Notes: generated from the letters alone by a model not told the origin. A DNA stretch of 64,000 nucleotides from Pseudanabaena sp. M085S1SP2A07QC (GCA_020404895.1 JADBWK010000035.1:25241-89240), one strand, 5' to 3'. Numbered from the stretch's first letter, positions 8,824 through 17,559 are shown. A program made the numbers and translations.

Positions 8824-9658
8824 ATAAATTCCAATAATTTGCTCTTTCTTTGAGCCAGCCATTTTTGCGCCATTTCTCGACAATATCAAATACCCGATCA
8901 CGTAAGTCTAGATGTTGTAAACCACGCGGCAATGCGATCGCCAAACTATGAACTGCCAAAGGTTGTCCAATGATTGCAAAATCAGGATGATCTTTTAGCC
9001 ATTGCATGAGACTGGTGCTATCGCCAACAAAAGCCTTGATTTTGCCAGATTGCAGAGCCTCTAAGCCGTCAGAATAAGAACTTGCACCTATAATCGCTGC
9101 TTTGGAAAATTGAGATTGGATCGCGGCGATCGCTGCCGAATTTTTAAGAACACCAATGGCAACGGGCTGGGCGAGATCCTGAATAGCTAAGCCCCGCTTC
9201 GCGATCACGATCGTGCTGTCGGTGTAATAGGGCAAAGAAAAATCGACTAGGCGCGAACGATTTGTGGTGACTGTGATTTGGGCGATCGCTAGGTCAACTT
9301 GATTGTTTTGTAATGCGGATAGGCGATCGCGATTTTTTAACGGGACTAACTCTATCGGAATGTTTAGTTCCTTCGCCAATTCACGGGCAATATCAATTTC
9401 TAGCCCTGATAAGTTACCACTGCGATCTCGAAATCCTAGGGGTGGCAAATTATCTTTGACCCCAATAATTAGCTTGCCTCGGTTTTTAATTTTATCAAGA
9501 GTATTTATTTCTGGGGTGATAGCTGCGTTTGTTTCTGCGGCGATCGCTAGATTTGCTACATGACTTGGCTGAATAAACTTGAAATGATTTCCCCCATCGA
9601 AAAAGGAAATCATCGCGATCGTTGCTAAGGCAAAAGTCCCAATCTGAATCTTTTTCAC
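8822..9658 (-). CDS. Extracellular solute-binding protein, family 3 (amino-acid ABC transporter type)
   Basis: A 278-residue periplasmic binding protein. A signal peptide (MKKIQ then a hydrophobic stretch to about residue 20) precedes a typical family-3 fold. RGKLIIGVKDNLPPLGFRD opens lobe 1, GLEIDIARELAKEL is the family signature, and VDLAIAQITVTTNRSRLVDFSLPYY is the hinge. No permease or ATPase gene is adjacent, so it works with a transporter encoded elsewhere or is an orphan. Ligand unknown; polar amino acid by family. Confidence 0.88.
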   Translation of the reverse strand: MKKIQIGTFALATIAMISFFDGGNHFKFIQPSHVANLAIAAETNAAITPEINTLDKIKNRGKLIIGVKDNLPPLGFRDRSGNLSGLEIDIARELAKELNIPIELVPLKNRDRLSALQNNQVDLAIAQITVTTNRSRLVDFSLPYYTDSTIVIAKRGLAIQDLAQPVAIGVLKNSAAIAAIQSQFSKAAIIGASSYSDGLEALQSGKIKAFVGDSTSLMQWLKDHPDFAIIGQPLAVHSLAIALPRGLQHLDLRDRVFDIVEKWRKNGWLKERANYWNL

Positions 9659-9679
9659 ACAGCCTCCCTAAAATCTCGC

Positions 9680-9718
9680 AAAAGAAAAAAGCGGCGCTCA
9701 GCGCCGCTTTTTTCTTTT
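9680..9718. terminator. Terminator downstream of rplT
   Basis: The stem AAGCGGCGC-TCA-GCGCCGCTT has T/A-rich flanks. It can serve rplT on the minus strand. Confidence 0.75.
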
Positions 9719-9722
9719 TTGT

Positions 9723-10076
9723 TTATGCGATCGCTTTTGCTTTTTCCACGATCGCGGAAAAAGCATCAGGATCAAGTATCGCAATCTGAGAAAGCATCTT
9801 ACGATTGATCTCAATATTAGATTTCTTTAGCAACCCAGCGAATTTGCTATAGCTCAAACCTTGTTGGCGAGCCGCAGCATTAATGCGGGTAATCCAGAGA
9901 CTACGAAAATCGCGCTTCTTCTTACGGCGATCGCGGTAGGCATTACGCAGAGCTTTCATTACCTGCTGGTTAGCAGTGCGGAACAGCTTAGAGTGCGATC
10001 CGCGAAAGCCCTTGGCTAATTTCAGTACTTTGTTGCGGCGCTTCCTAGCTACGTTACCGCGTTTTACTCTCGTCAT
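9723..10076 (-). CDS. rplT: 50S ribosomal protein L20
   Basis: A 117-residue basic protein with the standard L20 start [19 protein letters not shown], the [17 protein letters not shown] segment and the C-terminal [10 protein letters not shown]. It binds 23S rRNA early in assembly of the large subunit. It follows rpmI with a 72-nt gap on the same strand, as usual. In many bacteria infC precedes this pair; here it does not. Confidence 0.98.
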   Translation of the reverse strand: MTRVKRGNVARKRRNKVLKLAKGFRGSHSKLFRTANQQVMKALRNAYRDRRKKKRDFRSLWITRINAAARQQGLSYSKFAGLLKKSNIEINRKMLSQIAILDPDAFSAIVEKAKAIA

Positions 10077-10148
10077 GGCAGTTCGTTAATTATCGTTAAA
10101 GTCGGTTATTTTCACTTCTAGCAATGTCTATCTCATCGATAACAATTA

Positions 10149-10346
10149 CTAGGCGTAAGGCATCATTGCACTTACTCTGTCATTATCAGTCTCATCAACT
10201 ATAGCCATCTTACCCAATCTGCTCTTACGAACAGTTGGTTTATGCTCTAGTAGGTGATTGCGACCAGCGTGGCGGCGAGCAAACTTGCCGCTACCCGTCA
10301 CCTTGAATCGCTTGGCGGCAGATTTACGAGTTTTGAGCTTAGGCAC
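10149..10346 (-). CDS. rpmI: 50S ribosomal protein L35
   Basis: A 65-residue protein with the typical [21 protein letters not shown] start and the [15 protein letters not shown] motif. It is the first gene of the rpmI-rplT pair. The upstream gap (10347-10440) is AT-rich, but I cannot place a promoter with confidence. Confidence 0.98.
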   Translation of the reverse strand: MPKLKTRKSAAKRFKVTGSGKFARRHAGRNHLLEHKPTVRKSRLGKMAIVDETDNDRVSAMMPYA

Positions 10347-10442
10347 TTCTTTCTAGTCCAAATTTTTGACCTTTACGAGTGTACCATAAGCAAATGCAAT
10401 ATATTTCATTTAGTATAAAATTCCAGCAATTGTCCTTTTATA

Positions 10443-10553
10443 GCTGTTGCCAGTCACGCTTAGGACAACATAAAACCCAGTCATAGAGTTTGCGCTGCTT
10501 TGCAGCGCAAACTCTATGACTGGGTTTTATGTCCTGATACACTTGGCGACAGT
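10443..10553. mobile_element. MITE-like element, related core but different ends (inferred boundaries)
   Basis: The ends read GCTGTTGCCA and, inverted, ACTGTCGCCA, each next to TA. Further in, AGGACA(ACAT)AAAACCC and its inverse GGGTTTTATGTCCT flank a long perfect hairpin with apex GC-TTT-GC. The inner AGGACA...AAAACCC layout matches the four TA-flanked elements elsewhere in the window, while the outer ends differ. It lies between genes. Boundaries and TA duplication are inferred. Confidence 0.55.
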
Positions 10554-10563
10554 TATTAAAACT

Positions 10564-10609
10564 GATTTTAAATTTTTCTGCGTCGTAGACACAGAAAAAT
10601 TTAAAATCG
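10564..10609. repeat. Palindrome 17 bp before the lpxB start codon
   Basis: The arms GATTTTAAATTTTTCTG(C/T)GTC pair around GTA. Its position in the lpxB leader makes a role in translation or transcription possible but unproven. Confidence 0.7.
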
Positions 10610-10625
10610 AGTTCATTAGACCTCT

Positions 10626-11840
10626 ATGGCACAAAACGCTCTTACAACCAATTTAAGTATGGAATCTAGTTCAGAAATTAAGACGAAACGCCGCGTGTTT
10701 ATTAGTACAGGGGAAGTTTCAGGTGATTGGCATGGGGCGATTTTGATTGAGGGTCTGCGTGAACGGGCTGCCCTAAGAGGGATCGAATTAGAAATCGTCG
10801 GGCTTGGTGGCGATCGCATGGCGGCGACAGGGATAAAGGTTCTAGGAAATACAGTTGGAATTGGTTCAATTGGGATAGTTGAAGCCTTGCCTTATATTTT
10901 GCCAACTCTTAAGGTGCAGCGAGATGCCAAACAATGGTTAAAAACTGCTCCGCCCGATGTGGTGGTGCTAATCGATTACATGATGCCCAATCAAAGTATG
11001 GGGCATTATGCTAAACACACGTTAAAGATTCCCGTCATCTATTACATCGCTCCTCAAGAATGGGTTTGGTCATATAACGACAAAAATACGCGGGCGATCG
11101 CAGATTTTACAGATAAATTATTAGCAATTTTCCCGCAAGAAGCAATTTTTTACGAGAAGCAAGGCACAAACGTGCAATGGGTCGGGCATCCATTTGTGGA
11201 TTTAATGGCAAGGATTCCCGATCGCATGGAAGCCCGTAAGCAACTTGGTATCGCTGATGATGATTTGGTGGTGACTTTACTACCAGCTTCTCGAACACAA
11301 GAATTGCGATCGGTTATGCCAATTATTCTTGCCGCCGCTAAAATCATCCAAACCAAGTTACCTCATGTCAAATTTTGGTTGCCGCTATCTCTAGAGCGCT
11401 ATCGCCCCGAAGTTGAGAAATTGCTTGAGGAATATGACATCAAAGCCACAATCGTTTCCGCAAAGTCTCAGATTGCAATTAGCGCGGCTGACTTGGTGCT
11501 TAGCAAATCAGGAACTGTGAATTTAGAGACAGCTCTTCTCAATGTGCCGCAGGTGATTTTATATCGAGTCAGTAATGTTACGGCTTGGATAGCGCGTCAT
11601 TTGCTGAAGCTAAAACTACCATTTATTTCACCTGTGAATTTAGTGAATATGGAATCAGTCGTACCTGAGTTTGTGCAAACTGACGCGATTCCCGAAGCGA
11701 TCGCAGAATGTGCGTTAGACCTACTAATTAATCCTCAAGCAAGACAAACTATGCTCGATGGGTACTCTAGAGTGAGAGAGAGTTTGGGCGAAAAAGGAGC
11801 GATTAACCGTGTTGCTGATTCGATTCTTGATTATCTATAG
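10626..11840 (+). CDS. lpxB: Lipid-A-disaccharide synthase
   Basis: LpxB joins UDP-2,3-diacylglucosamine to lipid X to form the lipid A disaccharide. Visible signatures are FISTGEVSGDWHGA at the front, GLGGDRMAATGIK, IDYMMPN, YYIAPQEWVW, WVGHPFVD and LLPASRTQELR, then the nucleotide-binding region SKSGTVNLETALLNVPQVILYR. The length of 404 residues is normal allowing for a roughly 20-residue N-terminal extension. ATG 10626 is the first start; ATG 10659 is an alternative. It precedes a carboxypeptidase-like pseudogene by 24 nt. Confidence 0.95.
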   Translation: MAQNALTTNLSMESSSEIKTKRRVFISTGEVSGDWHGAILIEGLRERAALRGIELEIVGLGGDRMAATGIKVLGNTVGIGSIGIVEALPYILPTLKVQRDAKQWLKTAPPDVVVLIDYMMPNQSMGHYAKHTLKIPVIYYIAPQEWVWSYNDKNTRAIADFTDKLLAIFPQEAIFYEKQGTNVQWVGHPFVDLMARIPDRMEARKQLGIADDDLVVTLLPASRTQELRSVMPIILAAAKIIQTKLPHVKFWLPLSLERYRPEVEKLLEEYDIKATIVSAKSQIAISAADLVLSKSGTVNLETALLNVPQVILYRVSNVTAWIARHLLKLKLPFISPVNLVNMESVVPEFVQTDAIPEAIAECALDLLINPQARQTMLDGYSRVRESLGEKGAINRVADSILDYL

Positions 11841-11864
11841 AAAGATAGATAGAAAAATCTTGTT

Positions 11865-12963
11865 ATGAACTACCAAACTTCTCGCCGCCAATTTCTAGCA
11901 GGTGCTTCTGGTGCGATCGCTTTAGCAACCAGTCTAGTTAGAGCCGACGAGACTGTTGCCCAATCATCAAATAAGAGCATTATCAAACCCGCAGTATTGA
12001 AAAAAGGCGACAAGGTAGGAATGGTAGCTCCTGCTAGTTATAGCTTTGAGCCAGAGGATATTAAAATTGCCAAGGAAGTGATCGAACAATATGGCTTTGA
12101 AGTAGAACTTGGAGCTCACATTGCCTCGCAATATGGATATTTAGCAGGAAAAGATGTAGAAAGAGCTTCTGACATCAACGAGATGTTCCGTCGTCCAGAT
12201 ATTCGCGGTATTTTTACCTTTTCTGGTGGCTATGGCAGCAGCCGATTGTTACATCTACTAGATTACGAACTGATTCGCCAAAATCCTAAAGTAATTATTG
12301 GGCATAGCGATATCACAGCTTTGGTGCTAGCAATCCATCAAAAAACTGGGCTCATTACCTTTCATGGTTCATCTAGCCTAAGTAATGTCGGGAACTATGC
12401 GATCGCCCATTTTCGGCGGGCGGTCATGGCTACTCAGAATATTGGAGAAATTGCGAAGTCTCCCTACAGTGGTACGGACGATGAAGCTCGTAAGCATCGC
12501 CTCGTTACCATAGTTTCGGGACAGGCTAATGGTCAGCTTGTAGGCGGGAATCTCAGTTTAGTGGTCAATCTCTTGGGTACTCGCTATGAAATCGACACTA
12601 AAGATAAGATTCTATTTCTAGAAGATATTGGAGAAGAACCCTATCGCCTATCGCATCGATCGCATGTTAACGCAATTATTTTTAGCTGGGAAATTACAAG
12701 CAGCTTCAGGTTTTGCGTTGGGACATTTCGTGGATTGTCAAGCCAAAGATGGAGGATTGCGAAGTTTTAGTCTAGAAGAAGTCCTACGCGATCGCTTTGA
12801 ACCATTGGGGAAGCCAACCTTATACAATTTGATGTTTGGTCACATCACTGAAAATGCGGTACTCCCTCTAGGAGTAAATGCGACGCTTGATGCTACTGCC
12901 AAAAAATTAGTGATTAACGAAAGTGCTGTGAATCATTATGATCAGCGATCGCCTAATTTTTAA
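11865..12963 (+). pseudogene. LD-carboxypeptidase (peptidase S66), frameshifted by a 7-bp tandem duplication
   Basis: LdcA-type enzymes cut the L,D-bond of murein tetrapeptides during recycling. The first frame (from ATG 11865) has a twin-arginine-like export signal (SRRQFLAGASGA), KKGDKVGMVAPAS and the serine nucleophile GHSDITAL. The family sequence LFLEDIGEEPYR is then followed by nonsense. The correct continuation (IDRMLTQLFLAGKL ... FGHITENAVLPLG, carrying the catalytic His) is in the next frame, to TAA 12963. At the junction CTATCGC occurs twice in tandem (12641-12654). Deleting one copy gives a single frame of about 363 residues. It is probably inactive, or phase-variable. Confidence 0.88.
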
Positions 12964-13129
12964 ACTTGTGCGATCGCAAAGCTATCCCGATCGCTAATCC
13001 GATAAAACAAAAAGTCTGAGTCAATGGTAAGAATTTGACTTAATTCAGGCAAAAAATCAGAATTTATTTTTAGAGCTTGGACAATACGGTTACGATGATA
13101 TTCGATTCCACTGCTGTAGACTCTCTACC
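12960..13129 (-). pseudogene. Possible remnant of a DUF29-like gene
   Basis: The minus strand reads ...SGIEYHRNRIVQALKINSDFLPEL..., resembling the DUF29 core in the nearby intact gene (IDEHRSRILKALKVSPSLKPYL). It then runs through FLFYRISDRDSFAIAQV to a TAA at 12960-12962. There is no start codon; its upstream end lies at the insertion site of the small mobile element. Confidence 0.35.
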
Positions 13130-13131
13130 TA

Positions 13132-13235
13132 TAGCAACGTAAGAGATAGATAGGACAATTCAAAACCCAAAAGATGGCAGAGCTTCGCTCTGCCATCTTT
13201 TGGGTTTTATGTCCTAAGCAAAGCTTACATTGCTA
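13132..13235. mobile_element. TA-flanked MITE, copy 1
   Basis: A 104-bp element with ends TAGCAACGTAAG and (inverted) TAGCAATGTAAG, bordered by TA at 13130-13131 and 13236-13237. Inside are AGATAGATAGGACA, then AAAACCC, a hairpin (AGAGC-TTC-GCTCT apex), and GGGTTTTATGTCCT. It replaces the last codons of the DUF5615 gene. No coding capacity; a non-autonomous relative of the Tc1/mariner-IS630 type is inferred from the TA target. Confidence 0.85.
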
Positions 13236-13605
13236 TAACAGGTAATTTACGGATACGAATACTCTCATCTTGGACTGTAATTGCAGAACCTTCTTGTAAG
13301 GCTTTTTCTATTTGAGACAAGACATCTAACAGCCTTTTGGTCACGATGTCGGGTTTTGCTGATGAGAGGCGCAAGGTGATTAAGCTGGGTTGACTGTATT
13401 TGCTAAGTGCTACAAGCATTGAGAAGTCTAGATCTTGAGTCAGTACAACCCAGTTTTCAATTCTGGCAAATTCTAAGATATTGATGTCTGGTGCATTGGC
13501 AGGTAAGACTTCTGAGCTACGCATAATTTCATAGCCTTGTTTTTGTAAGTCTCCAACTGTTTTGGGTGAGATATGAACATCTGCAAGTAACCGAATATTT
13601 TTCAC
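13225..13605 (-). CDS. DUF5615 PIN-like toxin
   Basis: A 126-residue PIN-like protein. The N-terminal IRLLADVHISPKTVGDLQKQGYEI matches the DUF5615 start (first catalytic Asp in LLADVH), and WVVLTQDLDFSML carries the second acidic cluster. It pairs with the DUF433 gene upstream: GTG 13605 overlaps the DUF433 stop (GTGA). The 3' end lies in a small mobile element, so the protein now ends VIAM; without the element it would end VR. A role as an RNase toxin is family inference. Confidence 0.82.
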   Translation of the reverse strand: MKNIRLLADVHISPKTVGDLQKQGYEIMRSSEVLPANAPDINILEFARIENWVVLTQDLDFSMLVALSKYSQPSLITLRLSSAKPDIVTKRLLDVLSQIEKALQEGSAITVQDESIRIRKLPVIAM

Positions 13606-13835
13606 GCGAGAACACCGTGAGTTTGATCTGAGACTGCCCAAGCTGCATAGTTGAGGACTTGTCTGATGTCTTCAAGTTCTAGTTCAGGATAGGCTTCTAA
13701 AATTTCTGGAACGGATAGGTTGCTGGCTAAAAGTTTGAGGACAAAGGCTACGGTAATCCTCATACCTCTAACGGTGGGCTGTCCGAGACAGACATCTGCT
13801 TTAATGACAATTCGATCTAATCCTATAGTTTTCAT
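13602..13835 (-). CDS. DUF433 antitoxin
   Basis: A 77-residue helix-turn-helix-like protein: IVIKADVCLGQPTVRGMRITVAFVLKLLASN, then VPEILEAYPELELEDIRQVLNYA, the standard DUF433 pattern. DUF433 genes precede DUF5615 genes and act as the antitoxin/regulator. The two overlap by 4 nt here. A second, diverged pair lies near 30 kb. ATG 13835 is well placed. Confidence 0.85.
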   Translation of the reverse strand: MKTIGLDRIVIKADVCLGQPTVRGMRITVAFVLKLLASNLSVPEILEAYPELELEDIRQVLNYAAWAVSDQTHGVLA

Positions 13836-13842
13836 TGTTGAT

Positions 13843-14301
13843 TTATTCAGGTAAAAAATCGGGATTTAGAGTTTCTTCTTGACTAAAAGGCGATCGCATT
13901 GGGAAAGTAGAGATATTTAATCCTGTTTCAATGGCGGCTTTTCTTCTGCCTTCTTGATAACAATCATCAAAGACTTGTTTTAAGTATGGTTTTAGGCTAG
14001 GGCTTACTTTTAGGGCTTTGAGAATGCGGCTACGATGTTCGTCAATGGTATATCGCCAACTTGAAGTACGTTTATTGACTTGATATTGATATTTGAGTAA
14101 GTGCATCAATAAAATTTCTAAGTTACTTTCTAAAGCAACTTTTTCTTTTCGCGCCATTGCTTCAATTTCTTCTAAAAGGTTCTCAATGTCTAAGTTTTCT
14201 AGTTTCCCCGTGCGGAGTTGTTCGGTAGTCATTTCTAACCACATTAGGTAGTCTTGTTCGTAGACTGTTTTTAAGGAGGGTTTTGCATTTATGACTGTCA
14301 T
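13843..14301 (-). CDS. DUF29 domain protein
   Basis: A 152-residue protein typical of the cyanobacteria-rich DUF29 family: YEQDYLMWLEMTTEQLRTGKLENLDIENLLEEIEAM, then LLMHLLKYQYQ and EHRSRILKALKVSPSLKPYL. Helical, function unknown. It sits 7 nt before the DUF433 gene on the same strand, so the three may be one transcript. DUF29 genes are often multicopy in mobile-rich regions; a possible remnant of another is at 12.96-13.13 kb. Confidence 0.82.
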   Translation of the reverse strand: MTVINAKPSLKTVYEQDYLMWLEMTTEQLRTGKLENLDIENLLEEIEAMARKEKVALESNLEILLMHLLKYQYQVNKRTSSWRYTIDEHRSRILKALKVSPSLKPYLKQVFDDCYQEGRRKAAIETGLNISTFPMRSPFSQEETLNPDFLPE

Positions 14302-14466
14302 CGGGGTTGCTCCATTGACGATGTTTCTATTTTACACTGCGATCGCTTAAATCATTTGGTCAGCGATCGCTCGCTACACCATTAAACTTGGATAATCGCA
14401 AAGCTATCGAGATCGCCATATAATTAAGTGATGAGGTTATATCGTGATGAACAAGGCGCTAGAGCA

Positions 14467-14688
14467 ATGATCACTGTAGAAACGATTGTAAATGAATTAA
14501 ATTCAATGCCAGAGCCTTTATTAGCGGAGGTACTCAGCTTTGTTCGGGCTGCTAAAAACAAATCTGTTCAACCATCTCAACAGTTAGGGTTTCAGCGTGT
14601 TGCTGGGTTGCATGAGGGACAAATCTGGATGAGTGATGATTTTAATGAGCCTTTACCAGATGAGTTTTGGTTAGGAGATGATGATTGA
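14467..14688 (+). CDS. VapB-type antitoxin (DUF2281-like)
   Basis: A small protein of 73 residues from ATG 14467 (the frame is also open from GTG 14428). MITVETIVNELNSMPEPLLAEVLSFVRAAK is a short dimerisation helix pair. The tail MSDDFNEPLPDEFW is the usual toxin-contacting end of DUF2281 antitoxins. It overlaps the PIN toxin gene by 4 nt and is expected to neutralise it and repress the operon. Confidence 0.75.
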   Translation: MITVETIVNELNSMPEPLLAEVLSFVRAAKNKSVQPSQQLGFQRVAGLHEGQIWMSDDFNEPLPDEFWLGDDD

Positions 14689-15074
14689 TGAGAGTCTTGA
14701 TTGATACTCATGTTTTCATCTGGTGGACTAGTGATGTGAAAAAACTTTCGTCACGGGTTCATGATTTGTTGCTAGATCCTAGTACTGAAGCTATTTTGAG
14801 TATGGTCAGTATTTGGGAAATGCAGATTAAGTTGTCTTTAGGAAAGCTGCAATTTAGGACGGCTTTATCGGAATTAGTAGATAATGAAATCAATCGCAAT
14901 CGAATTGAACTACTTTCATTGTCTTTGTCTCATATCTATGCGCTTAGTAATCTTCCTCATCATCATCGAGATCCGTTTGATCGCATATTAATTGCTCAGT
15001 CTATGGATGAGGATTTACAAATTCTTAGTATTGATGAGAAGTTTGATGCTTATGGTGTTAAACATTTGTGGTGA
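14685..15074 (+). CDS. VapC-type PIN domain ribonuclease toxin
   Basis: A 129-residue PIN toxin, complete. The first Asp is in LIDTHVFIWW, the conserved Glu in SIWEMQIK, and the C-terminal acidic cluster in DPFDRILIAQSM. It is translationally coupled to the antitoxin before it (overlap at 14685-14688). It is the intact counterpart of the disrupted PIN gene at 19.6 kb. Confidence 0.85.
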   Translation: MMRVLIDTHVFIWWTSDVKKLSSRVHDLLLDPSTEAILSMVSIWEMQIKLSLGKLQFRTALSELVDNEINRNRIELLSLSLSHIYALSNLPHHHRDPFDRILIAQSMDEDLQILSIDEKFDAYGVKHLW

Positions 15075-15268
15075 TAATTGCTTGGTTCACTGGGTTTGAA
15101 ATTCACTAAAACATCGCACACAAACACAAAGCTTTGAGATCGCAAAAAATCAAAAATCAATGATGCTTGCCGATCTTTTCAGTCATCAATTTTCTGCTAG
15201 TTCGAGCATCTGTTAATATACCAATACTAGATAGTTATTTCGCGCATAGGGTTTCTCACCCAAAAGTC

Positions 15269-16777
15269 ATGACCAAGCAGCCAAAGAAAGCTACAACCAA
15301 ACGTAAACCTAAAGCACAAAAAAGCAAAAATCTACCTGTCTATTTCCTTTCGTTGGAAGTAGAAAACGTTCTTTGTTTTAAAGAGAAGCAAGAGCTAAAT
15401 CTCTCTAGAAATGGTTCCCCTGCAAAATGGACAGTTATTTTAGGAAATAACGGAGTTGGTAAAACGACGCTTTTAAAATGCTTAGCTATGATAGAAAAGC
15501 GACAAGAAGAATATATAAATCCCACACCATCAATACCTGCTCTTATATCTTCTTATATATATTTGCATCCTTCAAGTAATAGCTTAGTATGGGAAGATCT
15601 TAAGTACTTACGTGCTGCTCATGCAAAAATAAATGCTAATGTCCTCAATCTAGATTATCTTGGGAAATCGCCAGATCAAAATCAAAAAGCTCAAATACAA
15701 ATAAGTTTAGAAAATGGCTCTAGTACTTTCAGCCTTCATCCCAAAAATATAGATGAGCTTTTATTGGAAATATCTTCTTCTGAGGAGTATAAAACTTTTT
15801 TAGATCCAAACGATATAGAGAAATTATCAATAGTAAATAAGCGTATCAATGAGAGGTTTATGAATAACTTACTTTGTTACGGATATGGAGCAACACGTAA
15901 ATATGGAAAAGAATTACTGAGTAAAACTGTTTTTCCTAGAAATTCTCTCAGTCTTTTTTCGGAAGAAGCTGTACTCATTAATCCAGAAGAATGGTTGTTG
16001 CAAACTGATTATGCTGTTAAATCGGCATCTGGAAAAACTAAAATTTCTTTAGAAAAGCAGTTTAATCATATCGTCGAGATATTGAAACAAATCCTCCCAG
16101 ACATAGATAATATCCGTATCTCATCAGTAGATGAAGAGAATTTAAGTCCGAAAGCAGAATTTTTAACACCCTTTGGATGGGTTCAATTATCTAGTTTAGG
16201 ATTGGGATACCGTACAACGATCGCTTGGATGGTCGATCTAGCAGTGAGATTATTTAAACGATATCCTGATAGCGAAAATCCGCTTGCTGAACCAGCGATT
16301 GTGTTAGTTGATGAGATTGACTTGCATATGCATCCAAAATGGCAAAGAGATATCATGCAATTTCTGACCGATCGCTTCCCAAATACTCAATTTATTGTTA
16401 CCGCCCATAGTCCGCTCGTAGTCCAAGCTGCACAGGATGCAAATGTTGTCTTGTTACAACGAGAAGGCGATCAAGTTAAGATTATTAATAATAATGATCT
16501 AGAAATTATTGAAAATTGGCGAGTCGATCAAGTCCTGACCAGTGTTTTTGAAATTCCATCAGCAAGACCGCCTCAAATTGAAAAATTGTTAGCTGAAAGA
16601 CAAGAGATCCTCTCGAAACCAAAGATCTCTAAAGCCGATAAAGCAAAACTGAAAGAATTAGAGGAAAAAATTGGCGCTTTGCCTACTGCCGAAAACCCAG
16701 ACGATATCAAAGCGATGGACATCATTCGTCGAGCTGCCAAGTTATTAGAAAAATCTGGCGCGGAGGCAGTTGAGTGA
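15269..16777 (+). CDS. AAA/ABC-type ATPase of a Septu-like defence pair (PtuA-like)
   Basis: A protein of about 500 residues. A short basic N-terminus (KKATTKRKPKAQKSK) precedes an SMC/OLD-like ATPase with Walker A GNNGVGKTT near residue 65. The signature region is LSSLGLGYRT, Walker B is IVLVDEIDLHMHP, and the H-loop is VTAHSPLVVQAA. The C-terminus is helical. The next gene is an HNH nuclease overlapped by 4 nt, the layout of Septu (PtuA + PtuB), which restricts phage. The frame extends back to TTG 15167, but ATG 15269 fits the family better. It is AT-rich relative to its neighbours, as expected of acquired defence genes. Confidence 0.75.
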   Translation: MTKQPKKATTKRKPKAQKSKNLPVYFLSLEVENVLCFKEKQELNLSRNGSPAKWTVILGNNGVGKTTLLKCLAMIEKRQEEYINPTPSIPALISSYIYLHPSSNSLVWEDLKYLRAAHAKINANVLNLDYLGKSPDQNQKAQIQISLENGSSTFSLHPKNIDELLLEISSSEEYKTFLDPNDIEKLSIVNKRINERFMNNLLCYGYGATRKYGKELLSKTVFPRNSLSLFSEEAVLINPEEWLLQTDYAVKSASGKTKISLEKQFNHIVEILKQILPDIDNIRISSVDEENLSPKAEFLTPFGWVQLSSLGLGYRTTIAWMVDLAVRLFKRYPDSENPLAEPAIVLVDEIDLHMHPKWQRDIMQFLTDRFPNTQFIVTAHSPLVVQAAQDANVVLLQREGDQVKIINNNDLEIIENWRVDQVLTSVFEIPSARPPQIEKLLAERQEILSKPKISKADKAKLKELEEKIGALPTAENPDDIKAMDIIRRAAKLLEKSGAEAVE

Positions 16778-17559
16778 TTCGGATTCACAAGCCCAAAACG
16801 CCACCAGAAAAACTCGCTACAGATGGTAAACAAAAACGGCGATCGCATTGCGCCTCATATTCTCGTAATCCATCCGCCTACGAAACGGGGACAAAAAAGT
16901 TTGAATTTGATAGTTCTATCTACGCCCATAAAACCGTCAAGCAAGCGCTAATCAAAGCTCAACACCAAAAATGCTGTTTTTGCGAACGCCTAATCGGGAC
17001 TGATGGCGATGTCGAACATTTTCGTCCGAAGCAAGCCTACAAACAAGCACCTGGCGAAGCCCTAAAATATCCAGCTTACTATTGGCTCGCGTACGAATGG
17101 GATAATCTCTATCTTGCCTGTACTGGTTGCAACCAAAGACATAAGCAAAATTTATTCCCTCTTCAAAATCCAGCCGAAAGAGCTACTAACCACAAAGAAA
17201 AAATTGAGCAAGAGCAACCGTTATTTATTGATTTTGGGAAAGAAAATCCTGAAGATTTTGTCGGTTTTAGAGGCGAGGTTGCTTATGCGATTAAAGGAAG
17301 TCAGAGAGGACAAATTACAATTGATTTGCTAAAACTTAATAATCGGGTGCTACCAGAAGCAAGACTCAAAAATCTTCAAAAATTGCAGGTATTTAACCAA
17401 GTTTTGTTATTAGCCAAGCAAAGACCGAATGACCAAGAATTTCAAGAATTAGCAAAGGAAGCAAAAGACATTCTAGAAAATGCTGTTTTGGATAGTGCCG
17501 AATTTGCATCGGTTGCTCGTTGTGCGATTAATTCAGATTTTCAGCATGTAATCAATTAG
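16774..17559 (+). CDS. HNH endonuclease of a Septu-like defence pair (PtuB-like, TIGR02646 family)
   Basis: A 261-residue HNH nuclease. The zinc and catalytic pattern is clear: CCFCERLIGTDGDVEHFRPK (first Cys pair and catalytic His), then the YYWLAYEWDNLYLACTGCNQRHKQNLFP block with the second Cys pair and the N-terminal HNH asparagine region. GTG 16774 overlaps the ATPase stop (GTGA), so the two are coupled. By analogy with PtuAB, the ATPase assembles around the nuclease. No reverse transcriptase or retron RNA is seen nearby. Confidence 0.78.
   Translation: MIRIHKPKTPPEKLATDGKQKRRSHCASYSRNPSAYETGTKKFEFDSSIYAHKTVKQALIKAQHQKCCFCERLIGTDGDVEHFRPKQAYKQAPGEALKYPAYYWLAYEWDNLYLACTGCNQRHKQNLFPLQNPAERATNHKEKIEQEQPLFIDFGKENPEDFVGFRGEVAYAIKGSQRGQITIDLLKLNNRVLPEARLKNLQKLQVFNQVLLLAKQRPNDQEFQELAKEAKDILENAVLDSAEFASVARCAINSDFQHVIN

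Noticed and set aside
12628..12963. Separate 111-residue gene
   Set aside because: It is the C-terminal part of the LD-carboxypeptidase in the shifted frame; its first residues (EKNPIAY) are nonsense from the 7-bp duplication.
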